Shown: positions 1 through 8,978 of the stretch, piece by piece
Numbering within the stretch: the stretch's first letter is position 1
Layout: the number at the start of each line of letters is the position of its first letter
From: Verrucomicrobiota bacterium
Lineage (GTDB): Bacteria > Verrucomicrobiota > Verrucomicrobiia > Limisphaerales > UBA11320
Length of the DNA: 64,000 nt
NCBI GenBank assembly: GCA_016199985.1
Contig: JACQFQ010000032.1
Coordinates: 1-64,000 of the forward strand
Direction of reading: 5' to 3'
Made by a program: the position numbers and the translations under genes
The notes under the pieces: generated by a model
Seen by the model: the letters and a program-made list of their open reading frames with translations, nothing else
The model's database searches: none
Told to the model about the DNA's origin: nothing

Positions 1-452
1 AGCGCCGCAAGTAAGCAGGCCACCCATCATAACGCATCGATTTTGCCCTCAACGACCAAATCCCATTCGTATGGCCTCATCCCTGGCGAACGTTCCGCCC
101 ATACGGGCGCGCTACGCTGCCCGCTTGGGGACAGGCTCTAGATTAAGATCCGCGACGGGGGAAGAGCGTCAGTTTACTTTCCACCTCATGGGGTTCAGCG
201 CAAACGCGCGGATGGAGAGATCACTAGCCCGGATAATGCAGTGTCAGACTCAGCACAGGTCTCCGGATGCTGCTTGAGGGAGCCTGTAGGGCCAATTATT
301 CGCTTCACGAATGAACGGGGGGGTCCGGGGTCGGTTCTTGATGTCGCGATGACAGCGATCTCGGGTCGCTCTGGATGAAACAAGAGCAACCTCTGGAGGG
401 ACGTTCCTCCGGGAGGACGCATCTTCCTGCTTATGACCGTGAAAGCTTGTAA
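1..452. other. no supported gene
   Basis: I see no convincing gene here. Open frames exist on both strands, but they lack recognisable motifs and look like chance frames of GC-rich DNA. The right part lies downstream of the broken nucleotidyltransferase-like fragment and may be decayed sequence of that gene. Confidence 0.4.
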
Positions 453-585
453 CTGTATCCAACGTCGTCGCGGGGGTTCCTTGCAGGATCGCCGCGCTCA
501 TCCCGACTACCTGAAACCGTATTTTTTCCGCGATGAGCGCGTGAATAAGTCGTGCGAGCGGAGGAAGGACTCGTGGAGCCGCCAT
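453..585 (-). pseudogene. nucleotidyltransferase-like protein, N-terminal fragment
   Basis: From an ATG at 585 the minus strand reads MAAPRVLPPLARLIHALIAE, then KIRFQVVGMSAAILQGTPAT and TLDT. This resembles the first 40-45 residues of the 'VVGxxAxxLxGxPxxTxDxD' nucleotidyltransferase-fold proteins common in verrucomicrobia, where a second acidic residue and about 120-180 further residues would follow. Here the frame stays open to about 250, but after TLDT the reading (VTSFHGHKQEDAS...) no longer looks like the family and the second acidic residue is missing. I infer a decayed gene that kept only its start. It overlaps the small gene upstream in another frame, which is a common arrangement for such pairs. 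Confidence 0.35.
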
Positions 586-698
586 CTTTCGTCGGGAGTC
601 GCCCCGAGGCTGCGCGCGAACAGGATTCTTTCGTGCTCGCTGAGTTCCGGAACCTTCTGGAGCTGCCTGAGAACGGATGCGACTCTTTTTTCCCCCAC
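507..698 (-). CDS. small hypothetical protein upstream of nucleotidyltransferase-like fragment
   Basis: A 63-residue frame reading MGEKRVASVLRQLQKVPELS and, further on, ATPDERWRLHESFLRSHDLF. The 'ATPxERWxLxxxFLRSHxLF...KKYGF' pattern looks like the small partner proteins encoded just before nucleotidyltransferase-like genes in this phylum; that match is from memory. The natural start could be the internal V or L codons around residues 9-10. It overlaps the start of the broken downstream gene by about 79 bp. No membrane segment or signal is visible. Function is unknown; if the downstream gene is dead, this is probably a leftover partner. Confidence 0.4.
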   Translation of the reverse strand: MGEKRVASVLRQLQKVPELSEHERILFARSLGATPDERWRLHESFLRSHDLFTRSSRKKYGFR

Positions 699-767
699 TG
701 CTCGGAAGGCTATTGAACAAGCCGGGTTTGCGTCGAGGATGAAGTGGGCAATGCGGGTTTGGCCAGG

Positions 768-3700
768 TCAAGGGAACGCCGGGGTTCGCGCTCGGTAGAA
801 TCGTCCGCCGGCGCTGATCGCTGGCGAGTTCGTCGTGGTCACGGTTCTCGCGATCGGTTCCGGCGCGATGATCGACACGGTTTGCCAATCCTGCGAGCTG
901 AGGGAGTCGGCAGCCTCGAGGATGTAGGACTTATGCGGCATCGCATCGAAGCTCAGGACGACGTCCGATGATCCCACGGCGCCTTTCGCCTCCAGCCGCA
1001 GCACGCTGGTCGTGTTCGTGGGGTTTGTGCCCGCGGAGAATTCCGCAAGGTTGCTCAGTCCATCCAGGTCACTGTCCACCGAGGCGTCGAGAGGGTTGGC
1101 GGGATCGAGGCCAAAGCTTGTTTCCCATTCGTCGCCCATTCCGTCGTGATCCGCGTCATGCATCGCCACCAGCCAGGCGGGCGCGGAGGCGCCAAGCACG
1201 TCGTAGGCGTTGGTGACAACCACCGTGATGCGTGTGCCGGTGGTGAAGGTCGCGTTGGCCACGGTGAACAGCGAGCGATGCGCGTTGAGGATGGCATTCG
1301 TCACAGAGAGGCCGTTTTTCTGCCATCGGTAGCTCAAGGGAAGATCCCCGCCCGCCTCGACGTAAAATGTCGCGCTCCTGCCTTCCGCCACCAGATTCGT
1401 TTGGGGCAGGGGTGGCGTGATGAGGAAGGGCTTCACAACGATCGTCAAGGCCGCGGATCGGTTGGTGGTCACACCCGATGGGCTTGAGGCCGTGGTGTCA
1501 TAGAGTCCTTGATCCTCTGACTGCGCGCTGGCGATGCGGAACCCGGGGTTGGTCTCTCCAGGAAGATCGACTCCGTTCTTCCGCCACTGGTAGGCGACGG
1601 GACCGTAACCGAGAACCGCTGTCTGGAATAGAGCAACACTCCCCACCGTCGCGAACACAGGCGCGGGTTGACGGACCCAGACAGTCGGATCCGGCGGGAC
1701 GGACTCCTGAGCCAGGGAGAGTCCCGTGATCGAGTAGGCGTGAACGCCGTCCGACTTGCCTCCGGGCACTGGCCCCGTGTATTGGCGGCAGATGATCGTG
1801 AATGTTCCGTCGGGGGTGGGCTGGATCCCCACCCACGCGACAAAGTCGCCAGAGTCAGCCGTGTGGTTGCGTCCCGTGTTGAGAGCGGCTTGGTTGGCGC
1901 GCAGCGTCGGCGTTTGATTGCTCGTCAACACTCCCGGCGTATGCGAGGGGACATAATCCGCGGCGTGATAGATCTCCACCAGCGCCCAGCGGTTGGTGTA
2001 AGTGTCCTCGCCGCGAATCGCCGTGCCGATAAAGCGATATCGCCGGTCCGGATCCAGCCCGCTGAACCGATAGGTCACGGCGTCGGTTCCGGCCACCTCA
2101 ATCGATTGATTGGTCCCGCTCGCTCCAGGGGAGAAATCCACAAACCCGCCGAACACATTTGACGCGGGGGTTCCGGGCGCGGGATTGGCTGAAACGTTCG
2201 CGCCGCTCGCTCCGAAGGATTCGATGGTCAGGCTCACCGGGAGATTGTCGCCGGTCCGAATGTCCCTCAGGAATCCAACCTGGTTGGTAAAGACGTGAAT
2301 GGACGTCGCGTTGGAGTGAGTCCCGGGGCCGGGGGCAAAGTCGTTGAACGCAACCCAGGATAGCGGGGTGGTCGGCGTGTTGGGGTTGACCGCGGTCTCC
2401 ATGATTCCGAAATAGGGTCCGTCCGCCATTCCGGTATTGGGACTGCCCGCAAGCGAGAGGTCGTTCCATTGGCCGAGATCGCTGGCGACCGAGCCCCCGC
2501 GGTAGCTGAAGGCCCAATTGATCGCCGCATAGTCCTCGTTGCTGCTGTTGTTGGGTTCCCCGGGGGACCAATCGGTGTAAGGGGCGGGCGCGTCGCTGGA
2601 CCAAACGAATTTTCCCTCCGACGCCGCGTCATTGAATCCAATCCAGAAGGGACGCAGCTGGTTCAGTCCGACTAGGAAAGTCCGCTGGACGAAGCTCGCC
2701 TCCTCGTGGCTCGCGATGTCGGCGAGGTGGCCTTTCCAAGTGATCGCTTCGGCTTCCGCCTGACGCCAGTCGAGGGGGCGGCTTGTGAAGGAATACCAGT
2801 GATCGTTGCCGCCGTAGGCCGATGTCCATTGAACCCAGCGCAGCGGCTCTGGTGGCAGGCCTCCATTGCCGTCGAGCAAAGCGAATCGGTAGCGGTTGAA
2901 ACCGTTCAACACCTTGAACGCGCCTCCGACGGCGACGCGTCCGTCCGGCAACACGGCGAGGGCGCTGACGGTCGCATTCGCGCCGCCGCCCGCGGCGAAC
3001 GTGTTGTCCAGGACGCCATTGGTGTTCACGCGAACGATCCGAGCGCGTTGCGCCCCGTCCCAGGTGGTCCAGTCTCCGCCGACCACGATCTTCCCGTCCG
3101 GCTGAAGCGCCATGGCCTGGACGCCGTCGTTCGCGCCCCCGCCAACGCTGAAGCTCGTGTCCAGGCTTCCGTTCGCGTTCAGGCGGGCCATGCGAACCGC
3201 GCTTACGCCATTGATGGTTGTGAATCCGCCTCCGAGCAGGAGCTTGTCGCCTTGCAGCGGGAGGATCACGTTCGCGCGGCCGTTCATTCCCGACCCGACC
3301 ACGAAGGAGTTGTCCAGCGACCCATCGGCGTTCACGCGAGCGAGCCGATTTCGGGCGGCGCCGTTGAATGTCGAGAAGGGACCGCTGATGATGATTCGGC
3401 CGGTGGATTGCAGCGCGACTCCGTAGATCGAGTTGTTCGCGCCGCTGCCCGGATCGAAGGTCATGTCCAGGCTTCCGTTCGGATTGAGGCGGCCGATCCG
3501 ATTTCTCGCGACCCCGGCGAGAGTCGTGAAATCGCCCACCAGGATGATTTTCCCATCGGATTGCAGAAGGATCCTGCGAACGGTGTTGTCGGCCCCCGTG
3601 CCGGCCGAGAAGCCGCTATCCAGCGATCCATCGCGGTTCAGTCGCGTGATGCGATTGCGCGCGGCGCTGTTGAAAGTCGTGAACCCGCCCCCGACGAGAA

Positions 3701-6248
3701 TCTTGCCGTCGGGTTGGGGGAGGACGCACTCCACCTGGGCATTCGCGCCGACGTTGTTGGCGAACTTCGCGTCCCAGGCGCCCTCGGAGTCGAACCGCGT
3801 CACATCCACCTGAAAGACGCCATTGGCGTATGAGAACCCGCCCCCTAGAACGATGTTTCCTCCGGCCTCCAATCCGATCGACTGGACTCGCTCATTCAAG
3901 CCGCGCCCCGCGCCCGAGGGCGTGTCGTTGTCCAGGATCACCACGGAGGCGACTCCCGCGGCGCCCAAACTGCCGACTCCGGTGGGGTTGTAGAGCTCCA
4001 GACGGAATCTCTCCTCATCCTCCATCCAGGGGTTGTCCACCGGAGAGATAGTGACGGTCTTTGTGGTCTCGCCCGGATTGAAGGTGATGACCTGATCGAT
4101 CGGGCCCACGAAATCGTAGCCTGACGCCCAGGCGGATTCGTCCACGGAGCGGATCGCCACCGACACCGTCGCGTTGGTGTCGCCGGTCCAACGCACATCG
4201 ACGCCAAGTCTTTCTTCCAGCTCCGTGGTCACGTAGTTCGTCCGGGAGAACTCGATGAACCCGTCGTTGTCGAGGATGGTGATCGTGGTGACGTTGCAGC
4301 CGATCGCCGCCCCTCCTGTGGGGTTGCTGAGGGTGAGCTTGAAATCCTGGAAAGCCTCCGGGATGTTGTCCGGCAGAATAGGGATGGATATGAACTTGGA
4401 GGTTTCGCCATCGGCGAAGACCAGGGTCCCGGCCGTCTCGGTGTAGTCTTCGCCCGCCTTGGCTGTTCCGCTGATCGTGGTGTAGTCCACCGAAATCTCC
4501 CCGACGCTGCTTCCCGCGCGTCGCACCTCGATGACGGCGTCTCCTCCTTCCTCGGGCGTCTGAGCGATCGGCGTCGCGAGTTCCACCAATCCTCCGGGGG
4601 CGATCGCGGATTCCACCCTGACGTTGTCCAGCCCCCACGACTCGTCCGAGATCCCCTGCAAGCCGCTAGCGCTGAACTGCAGTCGCAGGTCGGCGTTGGT
4701 GTGGGCGAAGCAAAACCTGAGATGGTAGACCGAGTTCATCGGGCCGAGGTTGTTGAACACGTAGCCCATGGTCCCGACCTCCACGGCGCCGGTGAACGGG
4801 GGGAAGAGCCCGCCGGGGAAGCCACCGGGGTAGGCCTGCCCGAAGGGATAAATGTAATTGTTGGGCAAGGCGTGGGCGAATGTGGTTCGAAGCAACGGCG
4901 GCTCGTTCGCAACCCGAAAGTCCCAGATGTCTGGACCGTAATAGGCGTTGTTGCCGTCCCAGGACTTGAGGATGAACAGGTCGAACGAGGCCTCGATGAC
5001 GGTGTGCTCGGCGAGGTTGGAGAGCGATAGGGTGACGGTCTGGTTTCCAAATTCTCCCAGGAAATTTCGTACGCCGAGAGGCGTGACGCTGGTGATTCGC
5101 GAAGACCATTCGGATCCCGGCGTGGTGGAGAAAGTCTGGTTATAGACCAGCGTCCGGGGTTGCACCTTCAGCGACGCGCCCACGGTGACGATCTCCCCTC
5201 CGCCCACGGGCGTCACCGTCACGGTGTAGGAACCGGAATCGGCTTTCTCGGCGCCGCGCCGCGCGCCTTCAGGCAGACTGTTCGGGCCCGCGGCGAAGGA
5301 GCGCGCGATATCCCCGGCGTTCAGGGCCTGATCGTAGAGACGGGCCTCCTCGATCTCGCCTTGAAACGCCCCCGCCAATCCGGGCTGCTCCAGGAGGCGG
5401 GTTCCCAACGTGAGCACACTCGTGGCGGCGCTGTACCTCCTCAGCGTTGATCTGTCCGTGCGCGGAACGTAGGCCGTGCCGTAGGGGACACCGTTGCGGT
5501 AAAAGGCGATGCGATCGTCGGCGGAGTACACCGCGGCGACATGAACCATCTGCGCGGGGGCCGCCGATTCAACGGGGCCGCCGAAGGACACGGTCCGGCG
5601 GAAATAATCGCTCCCCGACCTCCAGTGTCCCGGTTCGCCTTCGCCCAGAACGATCGCGTCGAACTCGTCGTTTAGATAGTTGCCCGTCAGCGTTTGCAGG
5701 CTGATCACGTCGCGATGAGTCCCGTCAACCGCCGCGATGTAGATCCAAGCCTCGAGCGTCTTTTCGCGGATGTCGGCGACAAGCGGCGACGACATCAGGT
5801 ACTGGCCGCTGCCGTTCAGCTTGAGACGTCCCTGGCTCACCGTCGCTCCTCCCAACAGGGTTCCTTTCAATCCCCCCATGACATCCTGCGGCCCGGTCTC
5901 GAACGTCCATCGGGAAAGGGGCGCGCCGAAGCCCGTCACCTTCAGCACCGGGTTGGTGGCTCCTGAAATCGGGGCGCCGTCCTTGAACCACTGGAATGTT
6001 ACCGTTCCGTTCGGATTGCCCGGGATGACCTCAAATTGAACGGGATCTCCCTCGCGAACCGTTTGGGACTTCGGCGGCGTCAGGATCGTCACCGCCGGCG
6101 GTGGAGGGTTTGCCAACTCCGAGGCTTTCAACGCGCTGATTGAGCTCGCGACAAGAAAGGGCAGGGCGGCGCAACCGGCCGCCATGACCATTGCGAGTCG
6201 CGGGAGACTGTCCCTTTTCTTGAGAATTGTTGCGCAGGATTTGTTCAT
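768..6248 (-). CDS. giant secreted mosaic adhesin-like protein (Ig, LamG, Calx-beta, delta-60, C-type lectin, TSP3)
   Basis: An 1826-residue exported protein. The start at 6248 has a good ribosome site (AAAGGGAG) and a signal peptide, MNKSCATILKKRD then a hydrophobic run to about residue 38. Modules in order: Ig-like domain (about 55-110), LamG/concanavalin-like domain (112-310), a galactose-binding-like stretch (370-550), two Calx-beta domains (560-770), about seven delta-60 beta-propeller repeats of the 'QPDGKILVGGxF...RLNxDGSLDxxF' type (790-1130), a C-type-lectin-like domain (1135-1290; WIGFND, EPNNSSNEDY), two further Ig-like domains (1480-1650), a TSP3-like calcium-binding run (DADHDGMGD, DSDLDGLSNLAEF) and a C-terminal module ending FYRARTPAFP. 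Probably a surface or extracellular carbohydrate/matrix-binding protein. It is transcribed divergently from the TolC/HlyD/SecA-like cluster and is a candidate client of that cluster (inference). Confidence 0.85.
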   Translation of the reverse strand: MNKSCATILKKRDSLPRLAMVMAAGCAALPFLVASSISALKASELANPPPPAVTILTPPKSQTVREGDPVQFEVIPGNPNGTVTFQWFKDGAPISGATNPVLKVTGFGAPLSRWTFETGPQDVMGGLKGTLLGGATVSQGRLKLNGSGQYLMSSPLVADIREKTLEAWIYIAAVDGTHRDVISLQTLTGNYLNDEFDAIVLGEGEPGHWRSGSDYFRRTVSFGGPVESAAPAQMVHVAAVYSADDRIAFYRNGVPYGTAYVPRTDRSTLRRYSAATSVLTLGTRLLEQPGLAGAFQGEIEEARLYDQALNAGDIARSFAAGPNSLPEGARRGAEKADSGSYTVTVTPVGGGEIVTVGASLKVQPRTLVYNQTFSTTPGSEWSSRITSVTPLGVRNFLGEFGNQTVTLSLSNLAEHTVIEASFDLFILKSWDGNNAYYGPDIWDFRVANEPPLLRTTFAHALPNNYIYPFGQAYPGGFPGGLFPPFTGAVEVGTMGYVFNNLGPMNSVYHLRFCFAHTNADLRLQFSASGLQGISDESWGLDNVRVESAIAPGGLVELATPIAQTPEEGGDAVIEVRRAGSSVGEISVDYTTISGTAKAGEDYTETAGTLVFADGETSKFISIPILPDNIPEAFQDFKLTLSNPTGGAAIGCNVTTITILDNDGFIEFSRTNYVTTELEERLGVDVRWTGDTNATVSVAIRSVDESAWASGYDFVGPIDQVITFNPGETTKTVTISPVDNPWMEDEERFRLELYNPTGVGSLGAAGVASVVILDNDTPSGAGRGLNERVQSIGLEAGGNIVLGGGFSYANGVFQVDVTRFDSEGAWDAKFANNVGANAQVECVLPQPDGKILVGGGFTTFNSAARNRITRLNRDGSLDSGFSAGTGADNTVRRILLQSDGKIILVGDFTTLAGVARNRIGRLNPNGSLDMTFDPGSGANNSIYGVALQSTGRIIISGPFSTFNGAARNRLARVNADGSLDNSFVVGSGMNGRANVILPLQGDKLLLGGGFTTINGVSAVRMARLNANGSLDTSFSVGGGANDGVQAMALQPDGKIVVGGDWTTWDGAQRARIVRVNTNGVLDNTFAAGGGANATVSALAVLPDGRVAVGGAFKVLNGFNRYRFALLDGNGGLPPEPLRWVQWTSAYGGNDHWYSFTSRPLDWRQAEAEAITWKGHLADIASHEEASFVQRTFLVGLNQLRPFWIGFNDAASEGKFVWSSDAPAPYTDWSPGEPNNSSNEDYAAINWAFSYRGGSVASDLGQWNDLSLAGSPNTGMADGPYFGIMETAVNPNTPTTPLSWVAFNDFAPGPGTHSNATSIHVFTNQVGFLRDIRTGDNLPVSLTIESFGASGANVSANPAPGTPASNVFGGFVDFSPGASGTNQSIEVAGTDAVTYRFSGLDPDRRYRFIGTAIRGEDTYTNRWALVEIYHAADYVPSHTPGVLTSNQTPTLRANQAALNTGRNHTADSGDFVAWVGIQPTPDGTFTIICRQYTGPVPGGKSDGVHAYSITGLSLAQESVPPDPTVWVRQPAPVFATVGSVALFQTAVLGYGPVAYQWRKNGVDLPGETNPGFRIASAQSEDQGLYDTTASSPSGVTTNRSAALTIVVKPFLITPPLPQTNLVAEGRSATFYVEAGGDLPLSYRWQKNGLSVTNAILNAHRSLFTVANATFTTGTRITVVVTNAYDVLGASAPAWLVAMHDADHDGMGDEWETSFGLDPANPLDASVDSDLDGLSNLAEFSAGTNPTNTTSVLRLEAKGAVGSSDVVLSFDAMPHKSYILEAADSLSSQDWQTVSIIAPEPIARTVTTTNSPAISAGGRFYRARTPAFP

Positions 6249-6305
6249 GAGTCTCCCTTTGTACTCTGGGAGGGGGCCCGCTGTGCATCCACAAAAGTAG
6301 GTATG

Positions 6306-6329
6306 CCAGCTCCCACGCCTTGGAGCTGG
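6306..6329. promoter_or_regulatory. 8-bp inverted repeat in divergent promoter region
   Basis: Perfect arms CCAGCTCC (6306-6313) and GGAGCTGG (6322-6329) are separated by 8 bp. The site lies in the 204-bp space between the divergent giant-protein gene and the TolC-like gene, about 60 bp upstream of the former. It could be an operator for a dimeric regulator or a 5'-UTR hairpin; the sequence alone does not decide. Confidence 0.3.
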
Positions 6330-6388
6330 AAATGGGGGTTTCCGACAGATTGCGGCCCCAGTTTTCTGGGGAACATCCGATATGCAGA

Positions 6389-6431
6389 TTGACCGCGGGA
6401 TCGCCCAACCGATATAGGAAGGTGGTTCCTA
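6389..6431 (+). promoter_or_regulatory. candidate sigma-70 promoter with overlapping palindrome
   Basis: TTGACC (6389-6394) is followed after 18 bp by TATAGG (6413-6418), a plausible -35/-10 pair for the TolC-like gene that starts at 6453. A perfect inverted repeat TAGGAA-5-TTCCTA (6415-6431) covers the -10 and presumed start point, where a repressor would act. The boxes are imperfect and the call is from inspection only. Confidence 0.3.
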
Positions 6432-6452
6432 CGAAAGAAGTTAGATTCCTTT

Positions 6453-8186
6453 ATGTCAAAGCCGGATGAAGCGGTTCATAACCTTCCCATCGAGGACTCC
6501 CCGTGTGGCCGCGCGGGCCGACGTCAGAGGCCGAGTTCATCCGGAACGCGGATCATCCTGGGCCTTGTGCTCGGAGCGCTGATCCACGGGCCTGCCGTTT
6601 TGGGTGAAGTTCAGCCCACCGTCCTGCCGAGTCAGATCTCGCTTCGCTCGTACCTGAACCTGGTGATCGGGTACAATCAAAGCCTCCAGGCTCGCTTGCT
6701 TGAGTTCGAGGTGAGTCGCCGGCGCTATGAGGGGGAGAGATCGATCTACGAACCCGATTTCGTTGGATCGTACGAGCGTCAGCTCAATCGCCGCCAGAAT
6801 TCGAAGGAGCAATCCGCGAGTCAGCGCACCAATCTGTTCAGCGAGGTCAACAATGTTTACAACGCGGGCTTGGAGGCCCTGATTCCGACCGGGGCCCGTG
6901 TCCGCTTGGGCTACAGCCTCCGAGACTTGAAGAACAACATTCCCATCAGCACGATCTTTGGAAGCTTTCCGGATCCGCGAAATGAGTATCAAACCTTCGC
7001 TGGGCTCAGTCTCACCCAGCCCCTGCTGAAGGGCGGATGGCAAGGCGCCACCACCGCCAACATGCGGCTCGCCGCGCTGGGGTCCGAGGTCGCTTTCCAG
7101 GACTATCGCAAGCAGTTGATGACGGTGATCTCCACCGCGGAGGCCGCTTACTGGAATCTCCATCTTGCTCAGGAGCAGATGCATTTTTTCGATGAATCGG
7201 TGAAGCTTGCCGAGACCCTGGTGAAGGACGGCAAGGTGCGCGTTCAGGCGGGCGCCGGCTCCGAGTTGGAGGTGCTGCAGACTCAGGCTGGCCTCGCGCT
7301 GCGTCAGTCCAAGCTGGGCGAGGCGCGACAGAAGTATTTCGAGGCGCTGGCCCAGGTCCGCAACCTCGCGGGCATGCCCGCGATGGGGGAATCTCCGGCC
7401 ATGGTGGAGCTTTCTGATCCTCCCGCCCTGACCGATCAGGCGGGCGCTTTCCAGGATCTGGGAATGAAAGCGCTGGAGCTGAACCCTGATTATCTCTCCC
7501 AGGTGAAGAAGGCCGCGCAGGAGGACATCCGGATCGCCTACGCGAAGAATCAAAAGCTGCCTCAGCTCGATCTCAAGGCCAGCTATGGATTGAACGGCCT
7601 GGGGTCTTCCCCGGGCGATTCCTTCGACGCTCTGACCAGCGGCGACTTCGAGTCCTGGTCCGTGGGCGCGGAGCTCCGCGTGCCTCTGGGCGGCGGCGGT
7701 CGGGCTCGGAATGAGCTTCAGGCCGCGAAGCTGCGAAAACAGCAGGCGCTGCTGGGGATCAAGGAAATCGAAACGCAGGTGCTTAATGCGGTCGAAACCG
7801 CGCTCAGGAAGGTTGCCAGCACGCGCGACGCCGTTCGCACTTACCAGACCGTCGTCCAGTTCAACCAGGATCTCCTCAAGACGCAGCTCGCTCGCCTCGA
7901 AGTCGGAAAAGTCGAGGCGCGCAAGGTGCTCGAAGTGGAGGCGGATCTATTCGAGGCCAAGAACGCCGTGGTCGAGGCGCTCGTTCAGCATGAGCGCGCG
8001 CTGCTCGAGCTCGCCTATGTCGACGGCACGCTGCTGGGGCAGAGAAATCTGGACCTTTCCCGTCTCGAGGTGCAGCAGAAGACGAAGCTCATGATCCGCC
8101 ATGCCGCGCGATCCGAGGAACATTTCCGACTCATCATGAACGACCTTCGGGAGCGCTACGAGCGACCCGCTTCCCCCAAGCCATGA
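6453..8186 (+). CDS. TolC-family outer-membrane channel protein
   Basis: A 577-residue TolC/OEP-type protein. An N-terminal leader with a hydrophobic segment (about residues 33-50, IILGLVLGALIHGPAVLG) precedes two repeated long coiled-coil and beta-strand halves. The family pattern is visible as LSLTQPLLKGGWQ near 190, the helical stretch with AEAAYWNLHLAQEQ near 230, and the second half with LRVPLGGGGRARNELQAAKL near 410. Such proteins form trimeric channels through the outer membrane and periplasm, partnering with HlyD-type adaptors. Here the stop overlaps the next start (ATGA), a HlyD adaptor, so the two are translationally coupled. This is the first gene of the export-like cluster running to about 15.9 kb. 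Length is slightly above the usual 420-520 residues because of the N-terminal extension. Confidence 0.85.
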   Translation: MSKPDEAVHNLPIEDSPCGRAGRRQRPSSSGTRIILGLVLGALIHGPAVLGEVQPTVLPSQISLRSYLNLVIGYNQSLQARLLEFEVSRRRYEGERSIYEPDFVGSYERQLNRRQNSKEQSASQRTNLFSEVNNVYNAGLEALIPTGARVRLGYSLRDLKNNIPISTIFGSFPDPRNEYQTFAGLSLTQPLLKGGWQGATTANMRLAALGSEVAFQDYRKQLMTVISTAEAAYWNLHLAQEQMHFFDESVKLAETLVKDGKVRVQAGAGSELEVLQTQAGLALRQSKLGEARQKYFEALAQVRNLAGMPAMGESPAMVELSDPPALTDQAGAFQDLGMKALELNPDYLSQVKKAAQEDIRIAYAKNQKLPQLDLKASYGLNGLGSSPGDSFDALTSGDFESWSVGAELRVPLGGGGRARNELQAAKLRKQQALLGIKEIETQVLNAVETALRKVASTRDAVRTYQTVVQFNQDLLKTQLARLEVGKVEARKVLEVEADLFEAKNAVVEALVQHERALLELAYVDGTLLGQRNLDLSRLEVQQKTKLMIRHAARSEEHFRLIMNDLRERYERPASPKP

Positions 8187-8950
8187 TCTCCCCACACTCC
8201 ATCGCGTTTCCATCGATCCGAAGCCGCCGGCTGCTTCCGCTTCTCGCTCTCTGCGCGCTTTGGGCGTCCACCCCAACCCGAGGCGCGGCGCAGGCCCCGC
8301 TCTCCGGCGTGAGCGCGCCTTTTTTTGACGTCACGATCAGCGCCGCGGTGCCGGGCATCATCGGCGCCCGACGCCTGAAGGAGGGCGACTTCGTGAAGGA
8401 GGGCGACGTGATTTTTGAGCTGGATCAGAAGTACGAGGAGCTCGAGGCCGCGCGTCGGAAGGTGGTCGTCGAGGAGCGACAGCGCGACTTCAACGCCACC
8501 GAGACGCTGTACAAATCCACCAAGAGCGTCAGCAAGGAGGACCGCGACAAGAAGGAATCGGAGTACAAGATCGCCGTCACCGAGCACGAGATGGCGCTGG
8601 AGCAGCTGCGGAAGCGCCGTGTCGCCGCGCCGCTGGCCGGGACGATCGTGGAGCTGCACCTGAACGCGGGCGAGGCCTGCCAGGCGTATCAGCCGCTGGC
8701 CCGCATCGTCGACACCCGCCGCGGCTATCTCATCTGCAATGTCGAGGCCAGGGCGGCCTCGGGGCTGAAGCTGGACCAGGAAGTGCGGCTTGAGATCGAT
8801 GGCGGCGTCGAGCCCATCGTGGTCCCGGGGCGGATCAACTTCGTTTCGCCCGTGGCCGACCCCGCCAGCGGGCTGATCCGCGTGAAAGCCGTCTTTGAGA
8901 ACCTGGACGGCAAGATCAAACCCGGCCTGGCCGGCCGCATCCTGCCCTGA
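8183..8950 (+). CDS. HlyD-family periplasmic adaptor (soluble, signal-peptide type)
   Basis: A 255-residue membrane-fusion (adaptor) protein. The signal peptide is at about residues 12-35 (RRLLPLLALCALWAS...). The split biotinyl-lipoyl domain is seen as ISAAVPGIIGARRLKEGDFV...GDVIFELDQKYEE at 52-90 and VAAPLAGTIVELHLNAGEAC near 150, flanking a short coiled-coil hairpin (ARRKVVVEERQRDFNATETL). A beta-barrel region follows (VRLEIDGG...PGRINFVSPVADPASGLIRV), as in RND/MacA-type adaptors. It lacks an inner-membrane anchor apart from the signal peptide. The start overlaps the stop of the TolC-like gene by 4 bp. It probably bridges the outer-membrane channel to the membrane-bound adaptors encoded next. 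Confidence 0.8.
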   Translation: MISPHSIAFPSIRSRRLLPLLALCALWASTPTRGAAQAPLSGVSAPFFDVTISAAVPGIIGARRLKEGDFVKEGDVIFELDQKYEELEAARRKVVVEERQRDFNATETLYKSTKSVSKEDRDKKESEYKIAVTEHEMALEQLRKRRVAAPLAGTIVELHLNAGEACQAYQPLARIVDTRRGYLICNVEARAASGLKLDQEVRLEIDGGVEPIVVPGRINFVSPVADPASGLIRVKAVFENLDGKIKPGLAGRILP

Positions 8951-8978
8951 GCCCGCGACTTCAATCCATCCCTGACGC

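Noticed and set aside
2706..3833. 375-codon plus-strand open frame inside the giant protein gene
   Set aside because: Its apparent repeats mirror the delta-60 repeats on the minus strand, so it is a shadow.
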